In this document: piece by piece, positions 26,196 to 34,731 of the stretch
How the letters are laid out: every line of letters begins with the position of its first letter
How positions within the stretch are numbered: the first letter of the stretch is position 1
NCBI GenBank assembly: GCA_014238905.1
Contig: JABAAE010000007.1
Coordinates: forward strand, 144,852-208,851
Source of the DNA: Planctomycetota bacterium
GTDB lineage: Bacteria; Planctomycetota; Planctomycetia; Pirellulales; Pirellulaceae
DNA: 64,000 bases
Direction: 5' to 3'
Notes under the pieces: model-generated
The model's input: the letters and a program-made list of their open reading frames with translations, nothing else
Told to the model about the DNA's origin: nothing
Database searches by the model: none
Translations under genes and position numbers: made by a program

Positions 26196-26270
26196 CCAAC
26201 AATCAGTTTACCAACAATCAGTTTACCAATAATCAGTTTACCAATAATCAGTTTACCAATAATCAGTTAA
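26196..26270. repeat. 15-bp tandem repeat, 5 copies
   Basis: The unit ccaaYaatcagttta occurs five times (Y is c in the first two copies and t in the rest; the last copy is slightly incomplete). It lies between the cyclase gene and the start of the prenyl synthase gene, about 30 bases upstream of the latter. Confidence 0.97.
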
Positions 26271-26335
26271 AAAGACCCTATTTTTCACACAAGCAATTGA
26301 ATTTGAGCTTCTATCCCCCCAGATTAACCGTCAAA

Positions 26336-26379
26336 CCTCTATCGAGATAACTAACAGCCTCTATCGAGATAACTAACAG
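26336..26379. repeat. 22-bp tandem duplication spanning the cyclase stop codon
   Basis: The unit cctctatcgagataactaac plus ag is present twice without mismatch. The right copy encodes the end of the cyclase, and the present TAG stop (26351-26353) falls in the left copy. Because 22 is not a multiple of three, the second copy shifts the frame. Confidence 0.95.
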
Positions 26380-28243
26380 CCTTCCCTAAGGCAGCGACCG
26401 TAAAGATCTGTGGGTACAGCCTCTCATGATACCACAGCTTTGCAAAGTAAAAACCGATCGGCGAATCAATTCGATGACAATTCGTTTCCACCGCCTTCAT
26501 CAGCCATTCAATCCCGTTTTTCAATGCCAACCGGTTTTTCATAGGATCTGGCTCAAACATTAAGGCTTCTACGGCCAAAGCGGTCTCCTCTACGCTACCG
26601 GCATAACTTTGATTTTCGCTCATGATCAACCGAACAGCAGACGACTCACCGCCACCCCAGCTACCGTCAGGATTTTGAGAATCTCGGATCCATCTTAAAC
26701 CCCGTTGAGCCGGTTGTGTTTCTAATAAATTTAGAGCGGCATAAGCGGCTAAGACCTTGCTTGTCCCATAAACAGGGTTTTCTTCCCCGGGATTGTCCTG
26801 ATTCCCAAACCAAAGGGGCAACCAACTTCCGTCTTCGGCTTGTGTCTTTTCCAAATACCGAAGGCCCCTTCGGATTGCCTGTTGGATTCTGTGGCGTTGA
26901 GGGTGATGTTCCTGCCAGGCGTGAATTCCTCTCATGCAATGAGCTGTAATATCCGCTCCAGACCGATCAAATGGCAATTTTCCCCATCCCCGGCAGAATG
27001 TTGGCCAACCATCATCACGGTTTTGTAGTTTCATAATCCAATTCACTCCCAAATCGGATGCCCTCTTAACCCGCTCTTTCTGGGAGTCAGACAGCCGCCC
27101 AGATTGCATGAGATTGGATAACGCCAAAAGAGCTCCGGGTGTATCATCGGCATCGGGAACAGCCCCCGATAAATCCGTCCATCCCCATCCCCCGGGCGGC
27201 GAATTCGTAAAAGGATGTACTTGCTGATTTTGGCAGGACAATATCCAATCCAAACAACTCACCATGGCCAGTTCGGTGGCAGCGGAAGCAGCCGGCACAG
27301 TCGTGTCAGGTGATTCATTGCTGGTAGAACCAGACCCTGCCATGGCGTTAATCGCTAACGTCGTCGTCCATGTCGCAAGGTTGGTATCGATGGGCCAACT
27401 GCCATCACTTAAAACCGAGTGATTAAGGAAATCGATTCCCGCAGTCACAACAGGGTGCTCTGCCTGTCCCGTTGTTGCCAGGCCCATCACAACAAAACTT
27501 GTCAATGGAATGGCCTCCAAGAATCCACCGCTGGAAGGCTGCATCTTCGTTAACACGTTCAGGCTCCGCCGCACTGAATATTTTCGCAGCAGACGGATAA
27601 AAGGATTACGCGGAGGATCGTGATGAAATTTTGCCTGACCGATTGCGACGAGAGCTGGAATCGCATAACTCACCACTGGCAACTGCATCAGGTGATAGAA
27701 TTTTTGGGGGACGCACGCCGCCTCAAATGGAAGTGCCGACACTTCTTTCCAATCCACGATCCCCGCCATCGCACAGTTGGCCAGTATGGGCACGGCAAAC
27801 GTCTTGTCTTTGCCATACCTTCTCCGCAGTGCAGCAATACCACCGATCTGGTCAATATAATGTTGTCCCCGGGCAATTGACTCAGCAAACTCATTCTGCC
27901 TCTCACAAAAATGAAAGGCAGACACGACAAGCATTGTTGTCGATATATTTGAGTAGCTCTTCGGGGTATCCCCCCAACCACCATCGGTATTTTGATGATG
28001 TTTCAACCAATCCACAGCGCGATCAATCAGGGTTTGAATTTGCAATCGTTGAGATGCACTGCATTTGGAATTTTCCCGAAGCCATGCCGACAACGCGCTG
28101 ATCGCCGTCGCGGTTGACAAAGCCGAGGTGGACAACTGGCCTGTCCAATGCCCATTCGAATTCCGTTCCGACAAGAGGTCTTTCCGAGCCGTTTCGAATG
28201 CTCTGACCAGTCTTGAGCGGTCAATTTCTCGAGATTCAAACAT
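26351..28243 (-). CDS. class II terpene cyclase, squalene-hopene cyclase-like
   Basis: A 630-residue protein from the ATG at 28243. Squalene-hopene-cyclase features run in order: NGHWTGQLSTSALSTATAI at the start, QW-type repeats NTDGGWG, SDGSW, NRDDGW, EDGSWLPLW with PVYGTSKVL, and NPDGSWGGG. The catalytic DXDD motif is DADDTPGAL at 364-367, close to its position in known cyclases. These enzymes protonate a terminal alkene to start polycyclisation of squalene or a linear prenyl chain. It is followed on the same strand by the DUF116-prenyl synthase gene. No squalene-synthesis gene is in the window, so the substrate is open. The last residues were altered by a 22-bp duplication. Confidence 0.87.
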   Translation of the reverse strand: MFESREIDRSRLVRAFETARKDLLSERNSNGHWTGQLSTSALSTATAISALSAWLRENSKCSASQRLQIQTLIDRAVDWLKHHQNTDGGWGDTPKSYSNISTTMLVVSAFHFCERQNEFAESIARGQHYIDQIGGIAALRRRYGKDKTFAVPILANCAMAGIVDWKEVSALPFEAACVPQKFYHLMQLPVVSYAIPALVAIGQAKFHHDPPRNPFIRLLRKYSVRRSLNVLTKMQPSSGGFLEAIPLTSFVVMGLATTGQAEHPVVTAGIDFLNHSVLSDGSWPIDTNLATWTTTLAINAMAGSGSTSNESPDTTVPAASAATELAMVSCLDWILSCQNQQVHPFTNSPPGGWGWTDLSGAVPDADDTPGALLALSNLMQSGRLSDSQKERVKRASDLGVNWIMKLQNRDDGWPTFCRGWGKLPFDRSGADITAHCMRGIHAWQEHHPQRHRIQQAIRRGLRYLEKTQAEDGSWLPLWFGNQDNPGEENPVYGTSKVLAAYAALNLLETQPAQRGLRWIRDSQNPDGSWGGGESSAVRLIMSENQSYAGSVEETALAVEALMFEPDPMKNRLALKNGIEWLMKAVETNCHRIDSPIGFYFAKLWYHERLYPQIFTVAALGKAVSYLDRGC

Positions 28244-28345
28244 GGATTAATTGTAAGGGGAAAGAATTTGCCAAAATCCAATGGGCGAGAAATGTCGAAA
28301 CCGAACTTCTCGAGGCCGCAGTCCAGCGTCTAACTTATCCCTAAA

Positions 28346-28810
28346 TTAATCGCCGGGAACTACTTTGTGAACTTCTTCATTAGCGACAATCCACCCACGA
28401 CATTCTGGAGAACCGCATTCGCATCGGATCGCGTCTTCGACTGGCCAGGCGTAGTCAACACAAATTTCCTCATTATCCTGTATTCCCTTGATCGCAACGA
28501 CATAGACCTCCGGAAAGCGATCGGCCTGATCAGGTTCATCGCCAATAAATTCTGCATTGGGGCTGCAACAATGATTCAGGAAACGGAACGGCGGTAGGGG
28601 ATTGAGTGAATAGATTTCATCCATCTCAATGCAATAGTCGGGAGATTCATTTTCATCATCGACAATCTGCCCTCGAACGATCCCGATGATCTCACCCATT
28701 TCAATCTCTCGAAGTGCAAAAACACCCTTTCCCAAGGAACAATCACGCACCTCAACATCATGGGTCCATGTGAGATGTTCCACCCTAACGGCCCCCTCTT
28801 CGATTGACAT
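28346..28810 (-). CDS. SET domain-containing protein
   Basis: A 154-residue protein from the ATG at 28810, chosen for the strong GGGGAG site five bases upstream; an ATG at 28864 would add 18 residues. SET hallmarks are present: LGKGVFALREIEMGEIIG, the RFLNHCCSPNAEF pseudoknot motif, ICVDYAW with the conserved Tyr, and a post-SET-like CECGSPECRGWI with three Cys. SET proteins are S-adenosylmethionine-dependent lysine methyltransferases, best known from eukaryotes and present in some bacteria. The target is unknown. It is upstream of, and co-directional with, the cyclase cluster, 102 bases away. Confidence 0.9.
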   Translation of the reverse strand: MSIEEGAVRVEHLTWTHDVEVRDCSLGKGVFALREIEMGEIIGIVRGQIVDDENESPDYCIEMDEIYSLNPLPPFRFLNHCCSPNAEFIGDEPDQADRFPEVYVVAIKGIQDNEEICVDYAWPVEDAIRCECGSPECRGWIVANEEVHKVVPGD

Positions 28811-29150
28811 TCGATCTCCCCTCTGTATTTGGCAATTCTCGCCGTTGCGGTCAGATGTTTTCATGAATCCACTAATATCTTTTGAACGGCCCTGCTGGCA
28901 ACGTTCTTTTCTTCACCCGATCGGTCGACCGTCTTTAGAAGTGACAGGATCATCAATGTCTCTCCAATTCCATTGCGAAATCGCGGCAGAGTGGCCAGCA
29001 GCGACGACGATGGCCAGAGGCTTTCTATTCCAGTTGATTTCGATGCATATGTTTACCAAGTGTTTACATCAAGAATTAAAAAAAGCCCAACGATATGGGC
29101 TTTGGGTGATCCAATCTATCAACCTGCCAACTCAATCCAAAGGAGCTCGT
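28811..29150. other. intergenic region containing an intrinsic terminator
   Basis: About 340 bases between two minus-strand genes. It contains the terminator of the upstream lipoprotein gene (29078-29103) and presumably the promoter of the SET gene. No further gene is supported. Confidence 0.5.
29078..29103 (-). terminator. intrinsic terminator of the repeat-rich lipoprotein gene
   Basis: On the minus strand the arms AAAGCCCA and TGGGCTTT flank a 6-base loop and run into a run of seven T residues. It lies about 50 bases beyond the stop codon at 29151. Confidence 0.8.
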
Positions 29151-31304
29151 TTAGAGAACATCTTTGTTATCTCCCCCGCCGGCAGATTCATTGACAGTCC
29201 AGTTCGGGGGGAGTAGATCAGCAATCGCCTTTTCACGATCATCCTCACTCCCATTGAGAAGCACATCGCCAATTTCAGTGCCAGCAATTTTGTCCGCTGA
29301 CTCGACAAAGGCTTTTTCGGGCAGCAATCCCTTTTGCCGATAATAGGTCAATTCCACTAACGCTGGCAGTGGGTTGTTGGAAGATTGACTTTCGGAAACC
29401 AGACTCGTCAATCGATTCATTGCCTGTTCGGCAGTCAAATCAGGCATATCAGCGATCCGATAAACCTTTAGGAATCCGTCTTCTTTTCCCGGTTCAAAAA
29501 CAGCCTTGACGCCATTTCGAATGGGGTCTTTGTCCTCGTCAGTATTCTTCTGCCGTGCCAGCCACACTCGAATGTTGTTGAGTGTTGAACTTGGACGCCC
29601 CACCCTTTCTGGTGTATCACCGGACACATCCCAAAGAACGACGCGAGTATCGTTGATTTGTTGCCCGGTTGAAGGGACGACTTTCACATTGACCTCTGCT
29701 ACTGCCAAGATCTCGATTCCGTGTGCTTTGGCTCGAGACTGGAGATCCTTTAGGCTGGATTTACCGAGCATCAAGACACCGGGCAGAAGATTTTTGTATT
29801 CCGATCCGGGCGAATCTTCGGCCTTTTTCTGCTGGCTACCTCGACCCGGCGCAGCTCCTGGTCGACCACCCCGTGCATTTTTTCGGTCTGCGGCGGACCG
29901 CCCATCGTCAATCATGCCACCCGAACCAGAGCTGGTAAGCCGTCCGGCATTTCCACCCGATTGATTTCCTGCATCAGCAGAATCCCAACTGACCTTAGCA
30001 AGCATGCGACCATTCTGGCCACTGACCCGAATCTTATCGAGGGAGGCCACCAGCACCTCTCCGATCTCGCCAGTGTAATATTGTAATTCTGCCATTCCGC
30101 CCTGGCTGGGATCGCCACCACCACGGCCACCACCAAATCCACTACCACCAAATCCACTACCACCTGCTGCTCCAGGACCACCGCCTGCCGCTCCAGGACC
30201 ACCACCTGCCGCTCCAGGACCACCGCCTGCCGCTCCAGGACCGCCGCCGCTTCCTCCACCAAAACCACCACGCCCGCCGGTATTTCGGCCGCCACGCGGC
30301 TGAGGGAGAACGTTTGGTTTTTCCCCGACTTTGGGAGGTGCATCGTTAAAACCTCGGGAGGACTTGTACACAACACCAACACCCCATCGGATTGCCGTTC
30401 TTGGCCGTTTTAAGGTCGCCATAAATTGAAGTGGAATTTTCGCCCGCCCCTCATCTTCGGCTACATAATGGCCATACATCAGCTGGAATCCACCATCGTC
30501 GTCCCCTTTTTGAAAGGCCTGCAGGGCCTTTTCCTTCAAGGTTTCCGGCTCTACATTTTCGGGCTGACCATTTCCCGGAAATCCGGGACCACCGTTGGAT
30601 GAAAGACCTGGTCCACCGCCAGGAGCCGAACTCGCTCCAGCGCCGCCAGGAGCCGAACTCGCTCCAGCACCACCGGGAGCAGAACTCGATCCAGCACCGC
30701 GACCTTGTGACCTCGGGTCACCGGACATTTCGCCACCACCTGAACCGCCCGAAGACGGAAAGTTACCATTTTGACGAGGGTCACCGGACATTTCGCCACC
30801 ACCTGAACCGCCCGAAGACGGAAAGTTACCATTTTGACGAGGATCACCGGGAAGTCCTGTTCCAGGACCGGGCCCCGATCCAGCGCGGGCACCACCTCCC
30901 CCTGATTGGAGGTTTTTAGCTCGTTCGGCCGCTGATGGCCGGTTTGATTTGCCACCACTCCCCCGTTTTTGTTTTTGCTCCTCCATCTGGTTTTTCATGT
31001 TGTCCATAGAGCTATTGGAGCCACCGGACATACGACTATCACCAGACATCCGGCTGTCGTCAGCCATCGAATCATCTTCGGACATGCGACTATCGCCTGA
31101 CATCCGACTATCACCTGACATCCGGCTGTCACCGGACATCTGATTTTCACCAGCACCACCGCTGTCCCCACTTCGACTCGGCCGAGCACCTTCGTCACTT
31201 GAGTTGGATGAATTATCAGCCGTTTCGGTTTTCTTACCGCCTCCGCAGCCGTGAAACAAAAGACTAAGGGAGGCAAGAAGAGCAATTGTCAGTAATCGCC
31301 GCAT
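29151..31304 (-). CDS. repeat-rich, Gly/Ser-rich lipoprotein of unknown function
   Basis: A 717-residue protein with a lipoprotein signal ending LFHGC (Cys20). The first half is low complexity: tandem SRMSGD units, two copies of a 21-residue block around GDPRQNGNFPSSGG, and repeated SSAPGGAGA. A second Gly-rich stretch carries four GPGAAGG units. Between and after these are folded-looking parts: about 250-330 (KALQAFQKGDDDGGFQLMYGHYV) and a C-terminal 250 residues with LKDLQSRAKAHGIEILAVAEVNV. The repeats probably form a flexible tether holding the C-terminal domain off the outer membrane. The repeats are DNA-identical or nearly so, implying recent expansion. A terminator follows. Confidence 0.8.
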   Translation of the reverse strand: MRRLLTIALLASLSLLFHGCGGGKKTETADNSSNSSDEGARPSRSGDSGGAGENQMSGDSRMSGDSRMSGDSRMSEDDSMADDSRMSGDSRMSGGSNSSMDNMKNQMEEQKQKRGSGGKSNRPSAAERAKNLQSGGGGARAGSGPGPGTGLPGDPRQNGNFPSSGGSGGGEMSGDPRQNGNFPSSGGSGGGEMSGDPRSQGRGAGSSSAPGGAGASSAPGGAGASSAPGGGPGLSSNGGPGFPGNGQPENVEPETLKEKALQAFQKGDDDGGFQLMYGHYVAEDEGRAKIPLQFMATLKRPRTAIRWGVGVVYKSSRGFNDAPPKVGEKPNVLPQPRGGRNTGGRGGFGGGSGGGPGAAGGGPGAAGGGPGAAGGGPGAAGGSGFGGSGFGGGRGGGDPSQGGMAELQYYTGEIGEVLVASLDKIRVSGQNGRMLAKVSWDSADAGNQSGGNAGRLTSSGSGGMIDDGRSAADRKNARGGRPGAAPGRGSQQKKAEDSPGSEYKNLLPGVLMLGKSSLKDLQSRAKAHGIEILAVAEVNVKVVPSTGQQINDTRVVLWDVSGDTPERVGRPSSTLNNIRVWLARQKNTDEDKDPIRNGVKAVFEPGKEDGFLKVYRIADMPDLTAEQAMNRLTSLVSESQSSNNPLPALVELTYYRQKGLLPEKAFVESADKIAGTEIGDVLLNGSEDDREKAIADLLPPNWTVNESAGGGDNKDVL
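30721..30846. repeat. 63-bp in-frame tandem duplication inside the lipoprotein gene
   Basis: Two adjacent 63-bp copies begin ccggacatttcgccacc and are essentially identical. Each encodes 21 residues (the GDPRQNGNFPSSGG block and its flank). The unit is a multiple of three, so the frame is kept. Confidence 0.92.
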
Positions 31305-31785
31305 GATAAATTCTCAGGCAAAACAACGGAAACAGAATCGATACCAACAGGTATCACGGAGAAACGTCCGGCGCGTTTCTTAACAAACGGTATTTTATTG
31401 GGAAAACAGGCTGATCGCCAGTGAAATACACCCTGAATGCTCCCTTTTTTTAGGTGAACCGGGCGTGATTACCCGGAAAACAGTCAGATTTTGAACGATT
31501 CACTACATTCTGCAAATCAGAGTTCTGGTGATTGAAATGCAGGGTGAAAACTTGCCGAGATCTTATTTTACCACCAGATGCCCTCGGACCGGGTTCCCAT
31601 CTTGAGGTGGACCTGGAAATCGAGGCCTCCGATCGAACAGCCTTTGGCTCCATACCGAGCTCTTTGGATTTGCACATCATCCGCCACCGCAGATGCCCTC
31701 TAGGGGAGTAACCACCCGTCAGCCAACAAGCACCCAGCCAACAAGCACCCAGCCAATTTAGAGGCTGATATAAAAAACGCGATCC
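31305..31785. other. intergenic region with short repeat near its right end
   Basis: About 480 bases between two minus-strand lipoprotein genes. A small hairpin (GAAACG/CGTTTC near 31364) lies in the likely leader of the repeat-rich lipoprotein, and a 15-bp tandem repeat sits at 31720-31756. No gene is supported. Confidence 0.45.
31720..31756. repeat. 15-bp tandem repeat, 2.5 copies
   Basis: The unit cagccaacaagcacc is present twice plus seven bases of a third. It starts about 30 bases beyond the stop codon of the lipoprotein gene that ends at 31786. Confidence 0.95.
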
Positions 31786-32481
31786 TCATTTAGGATCCAT
31801 GTATGACTTGACCATTCCCAAGACCATCGCGTCGTCAAAAACCTCGGCCGGCGAACGCATCACGACAAGAAAATGGGACTGGTCTGAAGAACGAAGGTAG
31901 AGGTCCATCCGACCTGTCAGGTTTTTTTCTTTTTGATTATCGCTGCCCGGCTCAAAAACAAAAAAGGGCTGGGTTCCGGTCACTGTCATTTTTGACCAAG
32001 CCCTGGTTTCTCCGTCATTTCCCTGGATGGGTGTGTTTTCCCACGCCGCCCTTTCAGCCACCCGCTGCTTGATGATCTCCGAAATTTCACCCTGGATGTC
32101 GGTTGAAGATTTGTCGCCGCCCGCAATGACGAAAAAATATCCCTGCACGGGTAACCAATTCTCTCCCGATTTCTTGTCCCCTATGTAAGACTTAACAAAC
32201 CCCGGAAAATCCATCCCATTGACTCTGGCTCGTTTAAAATCGTCCTCCGGTCCATATTCCTCCGAAGACTCTAATGTAAAAATTTTCGGGAGTCGGATAC
32301 TCCCCGCATTTCCGATTTTGTAGATCTTCTGCGATAGGTCCTTATTGGTATTCCTAATGGATGAAGATTTGTCCATCCTCTCATCGTATCGCTTGCTGTA
32401 AGTGCCCAAATCGCAACCGACAAAAAGTAACAGGGCGACAACAAGCAGACAGCATCGGTTTGGACTAACGTATTTTTCCAT
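31786..32481 (-). CDS. lipoprotein of unknown function
   Basis: A 231-residue protein from the ATG at 32481. It has a lipoprotein signal peptide ending LFVGC, then a mature domain with alternating strands and helices (SIRLPKIFTLESSEE, GYFFVIAGGDKS, a C-terminal HFLVVMRSPAEVFDD). The upstream extension to 32571 is not needed because the signal begins at the chosen ATG. I do not recognise the family. It is probably anchored in the cytoplasmic or outer membrane; a tandem repeat lies just beyond the stop. Confidence 0.72.
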   Translation of the reverse strand: MEKYVSPNRCCLLVVALLLFVGCDLGTYSKRYDERMDKSSSIRNTNKDLSQKIYKIGNAGSIRLPKIFTLESSEEYGPEDDFKRARVNGMDFPGFVKSYIGDKKSGENWLPVQGYFFVIAGGDKSSTDIQGEISEIIKQRVAERAAWENTPIQGNDGETRAWSKMTVTGTQPFFVFEPGSDNQKEKNLTGRMDLYLRSSDQSHFLVVMRSPAEVFDDAMVLGMVKSYMDPK

Positions 32482-32770
32482 TATATCAATCAAGAAAATC
32501 AATTTATTCTCGGGCAAAAAAGCGACATCTCCTTCAAATCGAACCGGCCGATATCGAGAGCAATGGTTCAAAACAATGAACCAAGACGAATCCTATCAGC
32601 AACACTATTGTGGTTCAGTAGAAATCAATATGTCAATACTTCGGCGGTTCATTAGGTAACGTGCCATGACAAAGACCCTCTGTCATCACCCATCATGGCT
32701 GGTCGCTGCGGTTGGCCCAAATAAGGCCTGTTCCCTGAAAATTCAGGGGACTGCTACAATCCGTCCCATC

Positions 32771-33622
32771 TTAAACAAAAACTTGTCGCAAGAATGTAAA
32801 CGTCAACAATCCTAATGCAGAGAGTGCCAAGGCAAGGTAAGCGCGATTTTTCCTGACAGCTTGCCGGCATTTCATTTCCACCGAACGATTCAGAAATAAA
32901 TAGGGAGCACCTTTTAGGATGGTACATCCCACGAGATACTGACCGGCCACTTCACGTTGCCGGACCGTCTTAGCGGTAATCGTGTCGGCGTCCTGAGTCT
33001 CCCCATCGAAAGAAATTCGTAGTCTCTGACCGACTTCGCAAGGCTTGTCGATAACAACCCCGATACCCGTTGCCGATACATCGCTAACCGACAATGGAAA
33101 TCCTTCCGTTGAGAGCTCCCATTGTCCTACCGCTTCTGCTGCCAATGCAAGACGAGGCGCACCGCGTCGATCCAAGAGCCCCTTCTTGGCTATTTCGTTT
33201 AAAAAATGTTCCGGGAAATTTTCGGACAGGATAGCGCCAGCCGACCATGCCGACCCATTCTTAGTGGGCTGAGTCCAGCGAACCTGAGCGACTACAAACA
33301 GTTGGGGACTCTCTCCAATCCCGGGAATTTCAATCACGATTTCTTCTTGAAATTCAAAAGTAATCGATGATTCCAGCCTGATACCATTGCGGCCAATATC
33401 GACGATTTGGGCTTCAATTCTTTCTTTTTTGCCTTGGACGGATGCTTCCATTTTCGGCGCTGTCATTAACGCAGAACCACCACCTCCGACATCCTCTGCA
33501 GTCGAGAAATCGCAATTTTCCGCGTGGGAAGAGACGCAATCGTTGCGGTGGACCCATACTTTGATTTGCTTGGCTGAACTTAATTCTTGTGGGCGTGATT
33601 TGCGAATCGAAAAAGAACTCAT
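32771..33622 (-). CDS. double PilZ-domain membrane protein
   Basis: A 283-residue protein from the ATG at 33622 (a TTG four codons upstream is less likely). Two PilZ-like domains are seen. In the first (about 70-150) the motif reads DIGRNG, lacking the usual Ser. In the second (about 150-255) both c-di-GMP elements are intact: RRGAPR for RxxxR and DVSATG for D/NxSxxG. A C-terminal membrane helix (LALALSALGLLTFTFL) anchors it with the PilZ domains cytoplasmic. It is probably a c-di-GMP receptor; its output is not deducible. Confidence 0.8.
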   Translation of the reverse strand: MSSFSIRKSRPQELSSAKQIKVWVHRNDCVSSHAENCDFSTAEDVGGGGSALMTAPKMEASVQGKKERIEAQIVDIGRNGIRLESSITFEFQEEIVIEIPGIGESPQLFVVAQVRWTQPTKNGSAWSAGAILSENFPEHFLNEIAKKGLLDRRGAPRLALAAEAVGQWELSTEGFPLSVSDVSATGIGVVIDKPCEVGQRLRISFDGETQDADTITAKTVRQREVAGQYLVGCTILKGAPYLFLNRSVEMKCRQAVRKNRAYLALALSALGLLTFTFLRQVFV

Positions 33623-33808
33623 TCTCTCGTCCAAAAAACAGGAAACCGACCTGATAACCTAGAACACAATAAAAAAAAGTTGCCTTGGCCATCTTTTTTT
33701 TTGGCTTTTTTTTGCAAGAGAAAGTGAGCTAACCCGAAGAATCCCCCTTTTGTCACGTTTTTTGTACGATGTCTCCCCCCGTTTACCGCCACCCGGTACG
33801 GAGGAGGT

Positions 33809-34690
33809 CTAATCCTGAGATTCTCGCCAGCGTTTTGCCAAATCCTGATACAGATCAATCCTTCGATCTCGAAAAAAGGGCCAATGAGTCCGGGCCGTTT
33901 CAATCATAGACAAATCCAGTTTTTGCACGTCGACTTCATCACGCGAAGAAGACATCTGCACCAAAACACTCCCATACGGGTCACAAACAAAAGAACTTCC
34001 CCAAAATTCAATCGAATCTTCGATTCCAACTCGATTTGGGGCAACGACATAAATGCCGTTTGCAATCGCATGGCTTCTCATCATGGTCTGCCACGCAGCA
34101 TGCTGACTATCTCCAAAATCTGCTTTTTCTGCATGGAGCCATCCAATCGCCGTCGGGAAAAACAGAATTTCGGCACCATCCATCGCAGTAAGCCGCGCCG
34201 CTTCGGGATACCACTGGTCCCAACAAATACAGATCCCGATCCTACCCACGGAGGTTTCTATTGCCGGGAAAGCGTTGTCGCCAGGCGTAAAGTAAAACTT
34301 CTCAAGAAACGAAGGATCGTCTGGAATATGGGTTTTCCGGTAAACATCCAACAGGCAGCCATCCCGCTCAAATACGAGGCAGGAATTGTGATAAACACCC
34401 GCAGCCCGCCGCTCAAAAAGACCTGCCAGAAGGACAACAGCATTCTCACGCGCCAACCTCGAGGAAAATTCAGCAATCTCGCCATTGAGCGGCTCTGCCA
34501 GGGAGAATCGATCGTGGTCTTCGGTCTGACAAAAATAGGGATCAAAAGACAATTCCTGCAAACAGACGAGATCTGCACCTCGCTGAACACATTGCTTGAC
34601 CAGCTTTTCGGCTTTATCAAAATTTTTCGATCGGTCCTCATGACAACTCATTTGCACCAGTCCGACTTGGACGATCTTGTTTCGTGACAT
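33809..34690 (-). CDS. aguB: carbon-nitrogen hydrolase, N-carbamoylputrescine amidase-like
   Basis: A 293-residue nitrilase-superfamily protein. The catalytic triad is Glu46 (CLQELSFDPYF), Lys119 (YRKTHIPDDP) and Cys156 (CICWDQWYPEAA). The context sequences and length match N-carbamoylputrescine amidohydrolases, which release putrescine, CO2 and ammonia in the arginine-decarboxylase route to polyamines. The agmatine deiminase usually paired with it is not in the window, so the symbol is assigned by similarity. It is divergent from bioD with about 41 bases between starts. Confidence 0.88.
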   Translation of the reverse strand: MSRNKIVQVGLVQMSCHEDRSKNFDKAEKLVKQCVQRGADLVCLQELSFDPYFCQTEDHDRFSLAEPLNGEIAEFSSRLARENAVVLLAGLFERRAAGVYHNSCLVFERDGCLLDVYRKTHIPDDPSFLEKFYFTPGDNAFPAIETSVGRIGICICWDQWYPEAARLTAMDGAEILFFPTAIGWLHAEKADFGDSQHAAWQTMMRSHAIANGIYVVAPNRVGIEDSIEFWGSSFVCDPYGSVLVQMSSSRDEVDVQKLDLSMIETARTHWPFFRDRRIDLYQDLAKRWRESQD

Positions 34691-34731
34691 AGAATCGCTT
34701 TTCCTTTTTCCTCGGAGTTCAGGTTTGTGTG
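34691..34731. promoter_or_regulatory. compact divergent promoter region between aguB and bioD
   Basis: Only 41 bases separate the two divergent start codons, so promoters or leaders must overlap the genes or each other. AGG lies eight bases before the bioD ATG. Confidence 0.4.

Noticed and set aside
26196-26270. CRISPR-like array
   Set aside because: The copies are directly adjacent with no spacers, and no cas gene is nearby; it is a simple tandem repeat.
28686-29216. 176-codon plus-strand frame
   Set aside because: It runs antisense through the SET gene start and across an intrinsic terminator, and resembles no family.
31450-31680. 76-codon minus-strand frame between lipoprotein genes
   Set aside because: No ribosome site, no recognisable pattern, composition like random sequence.
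33884-34687. 267-codon plus-strand frame
   Set aside because: It lies antisense to the well-supported amidohydrolase gene, has no family pattern and many Arg/Lys/Asn runs expected from a shadow frame.
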